Below, in pieces: positions 50,123 to 61,729 of a DNA stretch of 64,000 bases (position 1 is its first letter; the number at the start of each line of letters is the position of its first letter). The stretch covers positions 620,001 to 684,000 of the forward strand of contig PQWQ01000025.1 of NCBI GenBank assembly GCA_002943765.1, read 5' to 3'. A model generated the notes under the pieces. The model saw only the letters and a list, made by a program, of their open reading frames with translations. It had not been told where the DNA came from and did not search any database. Source of the stretch: Psoroptes ovis (taxonomy: Eukaryota; Arthropoda; Arachnida; Sarcoptiformes; Psoroptidae). A program made the position numbers and the translations under genes.

Positions 50123-51642
50123 TATTCATCGATATCATTTCAGTGTATGGCAATGGGAATCTTTCGATAATCGAATTCCGATAATCGATAACTTCATCAG
50201 TGATTCGAATTATTCGGCCCAAAATTGATTGTGTTTGATCGACTGTAGATGAAAGTGGACCAACAGCTTGATGTAATGTTGTGAATGCATATTCGAATGC
50301 TTGTTTGACCATTAATGCACCATATGAATTTTTACCAATATCATTCGATGGATTCAGTGGGTCTTCAATACAAAGTATTGATGGTCGATAATTCGAATCC
50401 ATATTTTTTTGTATTTCAGATTTCGGTACAAATTTTCCGCCATCTTTAACCCTGATCCCGACACGATAATAATTAAAATATCGACCAAATAATTCGAAAA
50501 ATTCTATGAGCAAAACACCTAAATTTGCATCAGGCAGACGTGCTTCAACACGAGGATGCAACTGTATGAAGCTTATGACCATCAAAATCAATGAATATGA
50601 ACTAATACCACCAGTGAATACTTCTTTAAGATCACGCTGTAACAGAAATTGTTTCAGCACGAACACGAGTTTCTCAAGGTTAGGATATTCTTGTTTATAA
50701 TCCTGCGATAACAAACGAAATTAAGTTAAAATTTCAAACAATCAAGGCCCATACCTTGATCAATTTTGCACTTTTGATGCCATTTATTGTGTTAAAACTA
50801 ATGTCAACACGAACTTTAGTTTCTTGGTCAGTCAATTTGATGATAGGTACACTTGCTTTGTCCAATACTTTGATACTATTATCTTCAGCGATTCCAGATT
50901 CGAGTAATTTTTTTTCCAAAGTAAACAATGGTATGGTTTCCCATTTACCAAATACGACCATATCGATATCACTGGTCGGAAGATACAGCCCGGTTCGAAA
51001 ACTACCAAAATAATCGACCTGTGTTCATTTGGGATTCGAAAAAAATTAGATTGATTCAAATAGATTTTGAGACCTTTGATATACCTTTGCTTCGGGCCAA
51101 AAATTATTAATTACATTCGATATTCTTTTCACAACATTTTGTCGCATCAAATGTTCTTCAGGTGTTGGTCTCATATAGCTGTAAAAATCTTCAATTTCTT
51201 GATGTAATCCAATAATACCTGGACTGTAATGCGAGCGATAACTGCGCCAAGGTGTACCATCATATTTAGCGCATACACTTTTATTATCATTAAAATTATA
51301 CGTTGACGCTGGATTATCTGAATGATTTCGTTTGGCCATATGATTCAAATAAAATGGATGAAATGGTCCATTCGGAAATATGGATATGGGCGTTGTTGTA
51401 GTTGTTGCTGTTGTTTGTTGATCTGGATGTTTATCATCACAATTATTCTGATGATGATGTTCAATAATATGATTATCTGAATTATTATTGAGATTATTGT
51501 TTGTTGTCGTATGATCTGGTTGTTGTTGCTGATCAACAGCAACATGATGGCTCATTTTAGCACGCTTCCAAAGCGAAGTCCATAATTGCAGTGCCGGTCC
51601 TTGTTGTTCGGGCTGAAACCAGCCAATATTTGGGTCCATCAT
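48933..51642 (-). CDS. TENT4: TENT4-type non-canonical poly(A) polymerase (TRF4/PAPD5-7)
   Basis: Nucleotidyltransferase adding A-rich tails to RNAs, the Trf4 role in nuclear RNA surveillance. Exons on the minus strand: 51642-51085, 51018-50755, 50702-49716, 49655-48933; phases agree, 843 residues. The N-terminus MDPNIGWFQPEQQGPA matches animal TENT4 proteins, so either of the first two Met codons may start. Catalytic domain: FGSFRTGLYLPTSDIDMVVF supplies Asp203 and Asp205, and VRVDISFN the third Asp (about 258). The central domain follows (LVFVLKQFLLQRDLKEVFTG, SSYSLILMVISF, GVLLIEFFELFGRYFNY, SYGALMVKQAFEYA). The C-terminal third is Asn/His/Ser/Pro-rich and unconserved, as usual. It is divergent from cyclin C. 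Choosing between TENT4A and TENT4B has no meaning outside vertebrates. Confidence 0.95.
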
Positions 51643-52254
51643 CGTGATGATTAATCAAAATGATTAATGAATCGAATTCCAATAATTGAATTTATGAGTT
51701 CAAAATAACCGAATGATTCGTTTGTGTGTTTATACGATTCTTTGGAGGAATAAGTGTGTTCTTTTTGTATTATTTGCACATATGCAAGTCTATAAGGCTA
51801 TGGGCTTATAACTTACTCGTCGTAGTTTCTTTCAGTCATCAACAAGAGAAAACATTAATTTTCGAATGCATTCCAAAACAACAGTAAACAATGTGATGAT
51901 GAGTTCATTCATAAAATAATGTCTGTGAATGATACAAAATGTTTGATAGATTTTGGATGCAATGCTTTTCTCAAAGCTATAGTAACTCATTCAGCATTTA
52001 AAACAACATTGAAAAATGATGTGTTTGTGTGTGTGTGAATACACATTGATTTGTGGTCGATGAGTTGTTGTTGGTTGTTTATTCACAGTGTTTTGGGATG
52101 CGGAATGCTTACACAAAACTCATTTATTTCTGCGCATGTGCAGTTAACCTTTGGGAATTTTTAAAAACAAATTAACCCTCCCAAAAATTGAGGGTTAATT
52201 TGTTTATAATTTTCAAATTTTTTTTATGTCTGAATTTTTGATGATTTTTTGAAA
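51643..52254. promoter_or_regulatory. Shared upstream region of TENT4 and cyclin C
   Basis: 612 bp between divergent starts, without MITEs. It holds an NRF1-like palindrome near the cyclin C side. A 16-base inverted motif around 52174-52203 (AATTAACCCTC and GAGGGTTAATT) can fold. Confidence 0.5.
52131..52142. promoter_or_regulatory. NRF1-like site
   Basis: TGCGCATGTGCA matches the NRF1 consensus YGCGCAYGCGCR except for one base. It lies 113 bp before the cyclin C start. Confidence 0.4.
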
Positions 52255-53593
52255 ATGTCTGGGAGCTTTTGGCGTAGTTCACATTAGTAAGTTTTCAAAT
52301 TTTTTCGATTAACCCTTTGAAATTTCTAAATTTTTAAAAATTATCCCAGTCAGCAATGGCTCTTGACAAGACAAGATTTACTACGTGAACGACATCATGA
52401 TTTACAGATATTGACCGAAGAAGAATATCAAAAATTGATCATATTTTTTGCTAATTGTAAGGTTATTGTTTTGAGTTAAATTACGATGATTAAATTAAGA
52501 ATTTCTTCATAGTTATCCAAGCCCTTGGTGAGCAGCTAAAAGTAAAACAACAAGTAATAGCCACGGCTATCGTTTATTTTCGCCGGTTTTATGTTCGAAA
52601 TTCATTCAAATGTATCGATCCCCTACTGCTGGCACCAACATGTTTATTCTTAGCTTCAAAAGTCGAAGAATTTGGTGTCATTTCCAATAATCGACTTATA
52701 AGTACTTGTCAACAAGTTGGTATGTTTTACTAATCGAATGGTTGATTATGGTAATTAAAATGATTTTTCGTTGTGTATCAGTCAAAACCAAATTTTCCTA
52801 TGCCTACCCTCAAGAATTTCCATATCGTATCAATCAAATATTGGAATGTGAATTTTACCTTATGGAAATAATGGATTGCTGCTTGGTTCTGTATCATCCA
52901 TACAGGCCCTTGGTACAATTTGTACAAGATTGGAGTAATAAAGATTCGATATTGTCAACTGCATGGTTTGTATTTGTTGGTTGTCCCATAAGTTTTTGCC
53001 GTTTTTTTAATTTTTTTTTCATTCGAAAAACGGCAAGAACTTATGGGACTACCTGGGATAATTTGAATCAATTCGAATTCGTTTCTGTTAATTTGTTTTT
53101 ACCCTTGCAGGAATGTGGTAAACGATAGTTTTCGTACCGATGTATGTCTCCTATATCCACCATATCAAATAGCATTAGCATGTTTACATATTGCATGTGT
53201 CATTAATCAAAAAGATTGTCATCGACAATGGTTTGCCGAGCTGAATACTGATTTAGACAAAGTACTCGAAGTGGCCAAATATATTATGAACTTGTATGAT
53301 ATGTGGAAACAATTCGAGAAGCAAGAGAAAAAAGAAGTACCAGAATTGTAAGTTCTAGGAATTTGAATTTCGAATGTTTGTTTGGAGACTTTATTTTTGC
53401 TTTTTTTTTTGTCGAATTAGATTGGAAAAAATGCCCAAACCTAAAAGTCAACCTTCAAGGTAAGTTCAAGGTTTTGTTTTGGGTGAATGCTCAACATACT
53501 AATCATTGATTTTTGAAACTTTTGACTAGGCCTCCATCACAAGCAACAACTAATCAAGACAATGCACAACAACAAAATTCGATGCAAAAATGA
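52255..53593 (+). CDS. CCNC: Cyclin C
   Basis: Partner of CDK8 in the Mediator kinase module. Seven exons: 52255-52286, 52350-52456, 52513-52719, 52782-52965, 53111-53347, 53421-53459, 53530-53593; all phases agree and give 289 residues (human 283). The start MSGSFWRSSHYQQWLL matches MAGNFWQSSHYLQWIL. The cyclin box is clear (LASKVEEFGVVSN-like block LFLASKVEEFGVISN, FSYAYPQEFPYRINQILECE, MDCCLVLYHPYRPL, NDSFRTDVCLLYPPYQIALA). The C-terminus keeps EKMPKPKSQPS. Intron 4 (145 bp, donor GTTTGT) consists mostly of a family B hairpin MITE. The gene converges on RPL8 with only 92 bp between stops. Confidence 0.97.
52973..53058. mobile_element. MITE family B (hairpin), copy 3, inside cyclin C intron 4
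   Basis: GTTGTCCCATAAGTTTTTGC at left pairs with GGCAAGAACTTATGGGAC at right; TA before the left tip. It fills about 60% of the 145-bp intron, with the donor 7 bp and the acceptor about 50 bp away. Confidence 0.9.
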
Positions 53594-53651
53594 TTGAAAA
53601 GGGCTATAGTTTCTTTCGAAATCGAATTGATACATTTTAATCATGTCAAAT

Positions 53652-53657
53652 AATAAA
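53652..53657 (+). terminator. Polyadenylation signal of cyclin C
   Basis: AATAAA 59 bp after the cyclin C stop and 29 bp before the RPL8 stop on the other strand, so the two 3' ends probably overlap. Confidence 0.55.
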
Positions 53658-53685
53658 AAAATATTAATCCATTCAATTATCCAGA

Positions 53686-54703
53686 TCATTTCTCTTCTTT
53701 AATCTCTTTTTTACCACCTCTAATACGACCAGTACGACGTGCAGCAATCAAACCGACTTTACGACCAGCGCTAGCATCACGTCTTACGGTCGATGCTTTA
53801 CCAATGTGTTGATGATTACCACCACCGTGTGGATGTTCAACTGGATTCATAGCAACACCACGTACTTTAGGCCATGAATTACGTTTAGCTTTATATTTAT
53901 GATATGCACGGCCAGCTTTGAGAATCGGTTTGTCAATACGACCACCACCAGCAATAATACCGACCATAGCACGATTAGATGATCCGATTACTTTTTTGGC
54001 TCCTGATGGTAGCTTGATACGTGTTTTCTATGCCAATACAAACATGATCATTAAAGGTGATCAATTGGTAAAGGTTTCAACTTACTTTGGTATCTGGATT
54101 ATGGGAAATGACTGTTGCATAATTACCAGATGCACGTGCCAATTTCCCACGATCACCTGGTTTCTCTTCCAAATTACTGACAACAGTACCTTCAGGCATT
54201 GTACCGACTGGTAGAATATTACCAATTTGTAAATTAGCCTTACGGCCACAATAAACAAATTGGCCAGTATACATTCCTTCTACGGATAAAAACAATTCTT
54301 TCCTTAATCGATATTTATATGGATCACGGAACACAACAACGGCCAACGGTGCACCACGTCCTGGGTCATGAATGATTTCCTAGAATTAAGAATAAGGTTC
54401 TAAGTTAGTCAATTTCAAGACTAATCAATTGTAGAATTGTCAATTCAAATCAATCAGAAACAGCCTCTAAATATATCAGCAAATTAAGGTTTATGCAATT
54501 TTGAAATGTGAATCATCATTTCTTAGGTTCGAAGGCTGATTGATGGGGGACCTTAGTATAAATACCTTGACAACACCTTTGATGTAGCCATGTCTTTCAG
54601 CATAATCAATGGCACGAAATTTCGGTGCCCCCTTACGATGTTTGTTATGGCTCTTGAATACCGAACCAGCACCTTTACGCTGACTACGAATCACACGTCC
54701 CAT
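53686..54703 (-). CDS. RPL8: 60S ribosomal protein L8 (uL2)
   Basis: Large-subunit protein beside the peptidyl transferase centre. Exons on the minus strand: 54703-54566, 54379-54086, 54027-53686; phases agree and give 257 residues, exactly the family length. Segments: MGRVIRSQRKGAGSVFKSHN, EIIHDPGRGAPLAVVVFRDP, LPVGTMPEGTVVSNLEEKPG, MVGIIAGGGRIDKPILKAGR, and the uL2 loop VRGVAMNPVEHPHGGGNHQH with the conserved His needed for peptidyl transfer. The C-terminus is KVGLIAARRTGRIRGGK. Intron 1 (186 bp) is long for this window and carries a weak C/D-snoRNA-like pattern. Confidence 0.98.
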
Positions 54704-55398
54704 AATTTAGGAATCTAATCCAAGAATATTAAATTCACCCGAAAAAATTTGGACAAAATAACAAATATACACGTGTAGCACATACACAATTCATTCAAAA
54801 AACTTTTGCATGTGTGTGGGGCAGCACGGAAACGGGAAATGTTGCTTTGTTTACGTTGTGTTGTGCGCTGCAAATTTCGAAAATGTTTCCGAAACATTTC
54901 TCAATTTTGAAGGGAAAATTATTGAATTGAATAGAATTTACTCCAATCCATTCAAAGATATCATCCGATTTTGTTACTAAGCATCATAATCATCCGAAAA
55001 CAATCAAAATTATCTTGTTTGACTGATTAATAAAAATTTTGAAATCAAATTTAAATTTAATTTGAGAAATCTTCCCGAAAACAGCGTAACGTTGTATATG
55101 AACGGGAGCAAATCGAATGTTGTTTTAGAAAAAAAATTGTGAGCAGCAATTCGACTCATTTCATTTTTGAGTCATAACGTATTTATGTGCTTATGTGTTT
55201 GCTTATATTGCTCACTCATTACGTTTTTGTTTATTGTGTCTGAAAGTATTTTCCTTAGTTTCAAATATTTCAAATCATCATTATTTCATTGTCAATCGCT
55301 AGTAATTTCACTGATCAAAATTCAAATTTCTATTTTTTCAAAAATAATTCATTTCAACTAATTAATAAATTAATCAAAATATTTCTATCATTATTATT
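54704..55398. promoter_or_regulatory. Shared upstream region of RPL8 and DDX3
   Basis: 695 bp between divergent starts, AT-rich, without MITEs. No confident motif was found. Confidence 0.4.
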
Positions 55399-58113
55399 AT
55401 GAGCTATACTCAAAATGGAAACAATCAACTAGATCAGCAAGTAAGTGATTGATTCAATTGATTTGGTTTGATGCAATTTTCATTAATTTTTTTTTTTACT
55501 TTGATGACAGTTTGCTGCTCTAGATTTGAATCAACAACAGCAATCACAGCCCCAGCCATCGATCCCTACGAATAACCGTCAATATGATGGTGGTCAAAGA
55601 CAAGCTAGACCTTATGATAATTATTCGAATAACAATAACAATGATGGCCAAGATTCAATGTATAATCGTAAAGGTTAGTGATTTGGCAATATTTTTCAAA
55701 GATTCACCTTTAATTGAGAGGTTATTGTCCCTTAGGTTTTAACAATCCCAACAATGATGGCGTGAACAATACTTCTTCGTATAATCGTCCACGAACCTTT
55801 AATAATTCCGGCGATCGTAATGCTGGTGGTGGTTGTCGTAATTTTAATGATAATCGATATGCAAGCGGTGGTGGTGGTGGAAACTATAATATGAATCGTG
55901 GCTATAATAACAACAACAGCAACAATAACAATCGTTATTTTCCTCGGGCCTCTAACATGAATTGGCGTGATCCACCACAGCAACCACAACCACCAATGGC
56001 TAATGGTGGATATCAATCGAATGATTACAATAATCAACCATCGAATCGAAATTTTTATCATCAAAATCGAAATCAAATGAATGGCTATTCTAATAACAAT
56101 AATAGAAATGGAATCTATAATAATAATAAACGTAACATGAATATGAGTGGTGGCGGTGGCTTCGCTGGCCAACAACAACAATCATCATATCAACCGAATT
56201 CACATGATTGGACAAAGCCATTGCCTCGAAATGAAGAATATGAAAAACATCTATTTTCAGGTGTACATACTGGAATTAATTTTGAAAAATATGAAGATAT
56301 TCCAGTTAAAGTGACTGGTGAATATTGTCCACAACCAATCGAATCATTCGAAGATCCCCGGTTGAAGTTGACACCGATCATTGAAAATAATGTAAAATTG
56401 GCTAATTATACCAAGCCGACACCAGTGCAAAAATATGCGATTCCAATCATTATGGCACGTCGTGATTTAATGGCATGTGCACAAACTGGTTCAGGTAAAA
56501 CGGCTGCCTTCTTGTTGCCAATATTGAACAATGTATTCATTAATGGACCACCGCCACCACCACCGGTTCGTCGTATGGGTTTTCGTGCTCGTCATTGCCC
56601 GCTCATATTGATTCTTGCACCAACTCGTGAATTAGCGCTGCAAATTTATGATGAAGCCAAAAAATTTTCATATCGTTCACGTGTACGACCTTGTGTTGTT
56701 TATGGTGGCTCAGATATTGGAGCACAAATGAGAGATATGGATAATGGCTGTCAGTTGTTGGTAGCCACTCCAGGTTAGAAATGATTTGTAGTTTTCTCAT
56801 TAATTGATTGATTAATTTCCATTTTTACCCCTTTTAGGACGCCTGATCGACATGGTAGAACGTGCTCGTATCAGTTTAGAAAAGATATCACATTTAGTGC
56901 TCGATGAAGCTGATCGTATGTTGGATATGGGTTTTGAGCCACAAATACGGCAAATAGTTGAACAGTGTGATATGCCTGCCACCGGTGTCCGGCAAACACT
57001 AATGTTTTCGGCAACATTTCCGAAAAAAGTACAAGAATTGGCCACGAATTTCTTGGATAATTACATCTTTTTGACTGTTGGACGTGTTGGTAGTACATCG
57101 GTGAATATCACCCAGAAAATAGAATGGGTCGATGAAGATGATAAACGATCATATTTGTTGGATTTATTGAATAATGATATTCATCGATCGGGTAAGTTTT
57201 ATATAAAATAAATTTTATTTATATGAACAATATGACCTGATGAATACCAAATAAGACACTCGAAGAATGAATTCATGATTACTAAATGTGATTCTGAAAA
57301 ATATGATTCAATTTATGCAAATGAAGATCAATAATTGACCACTTTAACTAATTTACTTTTGTTTCGTCCCTGTGTTTCTCAGGCCCAGAATCATTGACAT
57401 TGATATTTGTTGAAACGAAAAAAGGTGTTGATTGTCTTGAACATTTCTTGTTGCGTAGTGGTTGCCATGTTAGCAGTATTCATGGTGATCGTAATCAAAA
57501 TGACCGAGAAGATGCATTGTACAGTTTTCGTGCTGGTCAAACACCGATATTGGTGGCAACAGCTGTTGCTGCACGTGGCTTAGACATACCGAATGTTAAA
57601 CATGTTATCAATTTTGATTTACCAAATGATATTGAAGAATATGTACATCGTATTGGTCGTACTGGACGTGTTGGTAATCTTGGATTGGCTACATCATTTT
57701 TTAATGATAAAAATAAAAACATTGCTGTCAATCTGTTTGAATTGATGGTCGAATCTAAACAAACCATACCGGACTTTTTGTCCAATATGGTCAAATCGAT
57801 TAATGCTGAATCAAGAAGTAATTATAATCGTCATAAACCACCACAACGAAGGTTTGTTGTTGTGCCACTTTTTGTTATTTTGATTGATTGAATGTTGTTT
57901 CTCTCTCCAATTAGATATGGTGCTGGTAGTTTCATGTCAAGAGATTTTCGTCAATCATACGATGATCATGGTGATGGTGGTGGACCACCACCATCACGTT
58001 ATTCGATGGCACCACCACGACAAACAAATGGTTTTGGCAATTATAATAATTCATATAACAATAATTCACGTGCACCAAATGCACGTCCAAATGTTCCCAG
58101 TTGTTGGGACTAA
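55399..58113 (+). CDS. DDX3X: DDX3/belle-type DEAD-box RNA helicase
   Basis: ATP-dependent RNA helicase acting in translation initiation and mRNP remodelling. Exons: 55399-55440, 55511-55673, 55736-56773, 56838-57191, 57383-57851, 57915-58113; phases agree, 754 residues. The Asn/Gly/Gln-rich N-terminus precedes the Q motif region (LANYTKPTPVQKYAIPIIM). Motifs are complete: I AQTGSGKT, Ia APTRELA, GG, II DEAD in LVLDEADRMLDMGFEPQIRQ, III SAT, IV LIFVETKKG, V ARGLDIP, VI HRIGRTGR. The DDX3-specific segment HWTKPLP-like HDWTKPLPRNEEYEKHLF and the FSGVHTGINFEKYEDIPV block support DDX3 over Vasa. The C-terminus ends ...VPSCWD, with the family Trp. AATAAA at 58302. Confidence 0.95.
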
Positions 58114-58301
58114 ACCAACAACGAACCAATTCATAATTTGAGCAATTGCTTGGGCTTGATGCATTCTTTTAATTATGATACGTTCCTTTTTCTTCAAAAT
58201 ATGTTTCAAATGTATCAAGCCCCTTTGAATTTTAAAAATGGCATCAAACACATTGAACACATTCACATATATCAATACATCAATACACATTGAAAGACAC
58301 A

Positions 58302-58307
58302 AATAAA
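58302..58307 (+). terminator. Polyadenylation signal of DDX3
   Basis: AATAAA about 190 bp after the DDX3 stop codon. Confidence 0.5.
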
Positions 58308-60262
58308 CACCTACTACAAGCATACATACATTATTATATACAACACTTTAATTCACTTTAAACACATTTATACTTTTTATATTAATGTTTAATGGTTAGT
58401 ATTCTTTTTTCTTTAATTAATTTTCTTAATTAATTTCAATTTTCATTCATAATTCTCGGCATTCAAAAGTAACCCAATCAGAAAACATCTTAATCATCAT
58501 TGATTGATTGATCTCAATTTTGATTGCATTTTCCTCCACAGTAGCTCGAAATGCAATCAAAATTTATCAATTATCCATAAGAAAAATTATGAATGTGACA
58601 ATTGAATTTGCAGTGATTAAGCATAACAAATGTTGTTCGAATGTATTTAGCTTGTCCGGAAAATTTTTGCCGGTTATATCGTAGAAAATAATTTGAAAAT
58701 TGGCAAAAACTTTCTGGACAACCTAATAAAATATATAAATATTTGATTGTGACAAATTCATACATTTTTATACACATAGCAACAACATCATCATTTTGAT
58801 TACACCATGACCAAAAAGACTGTGATTATTGATTACTGTGTGCATTTGTATACTGCTAATGCACCCGTTGGATGCTTTAATTAATCTTTTTTCGTTTAAA
58901 AAAAATCAATAATCAAACACATCCACACACAAAGCCTTTGTGTGTGTGTGTGTGTGTCATTGAGCTCAGCTTAAGGCAAGAGAAATTATCAAAAAGTGTC
59001 TAGTCTTACCTCTGTATTTAATGAAAAAATATATTCTTATGATTATGATTAGCGAAATATACACCAATTCATACATAACTTGAGTGTTTGCGTCAATTCT
59101 TGTATGAGAAGAATCGAACAAAAGCAAAAAATAATTTCATCAACCAAATATATTTATTCGTGTGCCTTAAATGTTCATTCATTCAAATTGCGTTGAGGCG
59201 GCTGCGGGGGTCCAATTGAATTTTTTTTCAAGGGTGCACTTAATAAGTATTATCATTTGAATATATTCATACATACATACAACCAGTGAACGCCTACTAA
59301 AACACAGTGAAAAAAGAGGTGAAGACTATAGTTTTTTTGAAAAGCTTAAATTCAGTGTTTATTCATTCATATTTATATATATTTATTCATTCGAACAGCA
59401 GCTAATAACAAAACAAACATATATTTTGTCAAAATTGTCACATTTGTAAATTTTTTAAACAAATTCAATTAATAATTACGAATGCCGTGTCTGTTTTCTG
59501 TGTGTGAAACATTTCAAATAATTTTTTAATTCGTAAAATAAAAATTTCACATATTCATTTGGTTCATTTATTTCTATTAACTTTCCCGAATGAACCAATG
59601 AGATAACTCTTTTTGCCCATATGTTACATCTTCAAAAAACAACAATCACAAATAATTAAAATGTTTCAATAAAAAATTTTGTTTAATTTTCCGCCCTCGA
59701 ATTAATGTGAGAAATTTTTAATTATAAAAATGCCCACAAAGAAAATTTTTTAAATTTCGCGGGCAAAAATTTGAATTCTGTTCTCAATGATCCGTTCATA
59801 AAGTACATGTTCGAATTTTTAAAAAAACAGCTTCGCCAAAAGGGGTGTGGATCTTGATGTCGAGCACACATACATACATGCACTGCACTGTGAAATTACT
59901 AATTTCATTAGAAATTGGTGTATTTGTATCAATTTTTTATCTTATACAAACACATTGATTGTTGATTTATTTGAATTGTTTTCATTTGTTTTATGTAATC
60001 AATTTATGCTCAATTTTTTTATTTTGGTGGTGATTTCAATTAAACAATAATAAACAACAAATGAATTGTTATCAATTCAATATTTGACAAATGTTTGACT
60101 CTTTAATTGTTGTTGATTGTTGATGATCTTGTGTTCAAATAATCAATAATTCGAATATATTTCTGTCACCTTTTTGTCTTCGATTAAATTCAATATTTTT
60201 AATTCGCCTTGTATCCAATTTGTGCTGGTTAATCAATTCGAAATCCAAAAAAAAAAAAAAAA
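58308..60262. other. Intergenic interval
   Basis: About 2 kb of AT-rich sequence with a GT microsatellite near 58938 and one family C MITE. No coding gene is recognised. The A-run directly before the next start is leader sequence of the capping-protein gene. Confidence 0.5.
58646..58726. mobile_element. MITE family C, copy 1
   Basis: 81 bp with intact TA duplication. Ends CTTGTCCGGAAAATTTTTGC and GGCAAAAACTTTCTGGACAA pair over more than 20 bp. The outer bases resemble family A and the TTTTTGCC stretch family B. Confidence 0.86.
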
Positions 60263-61465
60263 ATGGCCAACGAAAATGATGGTACCCTAAGTGACGCAGA
60301 AAAGTTAAATATTGTCGCCGATTTTATATTACATGCACCACCAGGTGAATTTCGTGAAGTATTTTCTGGTGAGTAGTTGAATTTTTGGTGAATTGTTTTT
60401 AATTATTTTACTCTTTTACCACTAAGATGTTCGCCATCTACTTAATAATGATGCATTATTGAAAGACAAAGCTTCCAAGTAAGTTAATCAATGATCGTTG
60501 ATTGATTTGTGGATTTGGTAATTTGATTTTTGAATTATCGCCTTTGGAAATGTATAGTATATTTGCACAATATCGTAAAGATCAATTGACACCAGTATCG
60601 CTATCATCGAATGGAAATGATTTTGTAAGTGATTTTTGTGGTTATTTAAAGATTTAAAACCTCATCCTTTGATTTCATTCGATCAGGCCTTAATCACCGA
60701 TTTCAATGATCTTGGTTCGAATCGTTTTTATGACCCAAGAACAAAAAAATCATTTAAATATGATTATTTTACTGAAGAAACATCTGATCACAGTTCATGG
60801 GAGCCAGATTCAACATGTGAAACATGGCGTGCGGCTTTGGATGAAATTTGGTCCAATTATTGTAATGATCATTACTATAAAGGTATTAGTTCAGTGTTTG
60901 CCACTGTCAACGATGGCAATGATACGATCACGCTGAATGCATGTATCGAAGCGCATCAATTTCAACCCAATAATTTTTGGCAAGTCACTGTTTTTGGGCT
61001 TTGATTAAAATTCCGATTAATTAATTTTTCAAACAGGAATGGCCTTTGGCGTTCAATATGGATGATCACATTCAAACCGACACGATCCGAAGCCGAAGTA
61101 TTTGGTAAAATCAAAGCACAAGTACATTACTATGAGAATGGTAATGTACAATTGGTTAGCTTTAAAGATATCAAAGAATTGATCACCTTTACCGTGAGTA
61201 AAGTTTGGATTTGTGATTGATTTGTTTTGCCTAATATTCTCTTTGAAATGAATTCAAAAAGGATGAAAAAAGTTTAGCCGAAAATTTCAAAACATTGGTC
61301 GAAGATGCTGAAAATGAATATCAAGTGGCAATATCACAAAATTATCAAAACATGTCCGACACCACTTTCAAAGCGTTAAGACGTGCATTACCAGTGACTA
61401 GATCGAAAATTGATTGGCATAAAATAATGAGTTATCGTATCACTGGTGATATGAAACAGCCGTAA
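60263..61465 (+). CDS. CAPZA1: F-actin-capping protein subunit alpha
   Basis: Alpha subunit of CapZ, which caps actin filament barbed ends. Exons: 60263-60368, 60427-60478, 60558-60624, 60687-60979, 61037-61193, 61262-61465; phases agree, 292 residues (family about 286). Diagnostic: ADFILHAPPGEFREVFSDVR, LLNNDALL, HQFQPNNFWNGLWRSIW, QVHYYENGNVQLVS, EYQVAISQNYQNMSDTTFKA, LRRALPVTRSKIDWHKIMSY. The fourth intron starts with GCAAGT, not GT: TTTTG/GCAAGT joins to CAG/GAATGG and restores the invariant FWNG. This is the only GC-AG intron found here. The C-terminal tentacle ends DMKQP. Confidence 0.96.
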
Positions 61466-61531
61466 TTTTAATAATAATCAACAATCATCCATCATTACAT
61501 ACAAATATTAATATATTGGAATTTATGTATA

Positions 61532-61614
61532 ATAAGCTGTCCGAAAAGGTTTTGCCGATTTTTGCCAATCATTTTCTACCGATTTGTCGGCCGAAAACTT
61601 TTCGGACAACCTAA
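61532..61614. mobile_element. MITE family C, copy 2
   Basis: AAGCTGTCCGAAAAGGTTTT at left, CGAAAACTTTTCGGACAACC at right; inner TGCCGATTTTTGCCAAT. It sits in the 3' flank between the convergent CAPZA and GINS4 genes. Confidence 0.84.
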
Positions 61615-61643
61615 TTATTTTTTCAAACATGAAAATTTGAATA

Positions 61644-61649
61644 TTTATT
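61644..61649 (-). terminator. Polyadenylation signal of GINS4
   Basis: AATAAA on the minus strand about 80 bp after the GINS4 stop, 30 bp from the MITE. Confidence 0.5.
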
Positions 61650-61729
61650 TTGGAAAAATTTGAATCGAATGATTGAATGAATTAATCATTCATTTTAATT
61701 ATTATTATTGAATTACAAATTAATAAAAT

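Noticed and set aside
56838..57191. Vasa (DDX4) as identity of the DDX3-like helicase.
   Set aside because: The KPLPRNEEYEKHLF and GINFEKYEDIPV blocks and the C-terminal region fit DDX3/belle better than Vasa.
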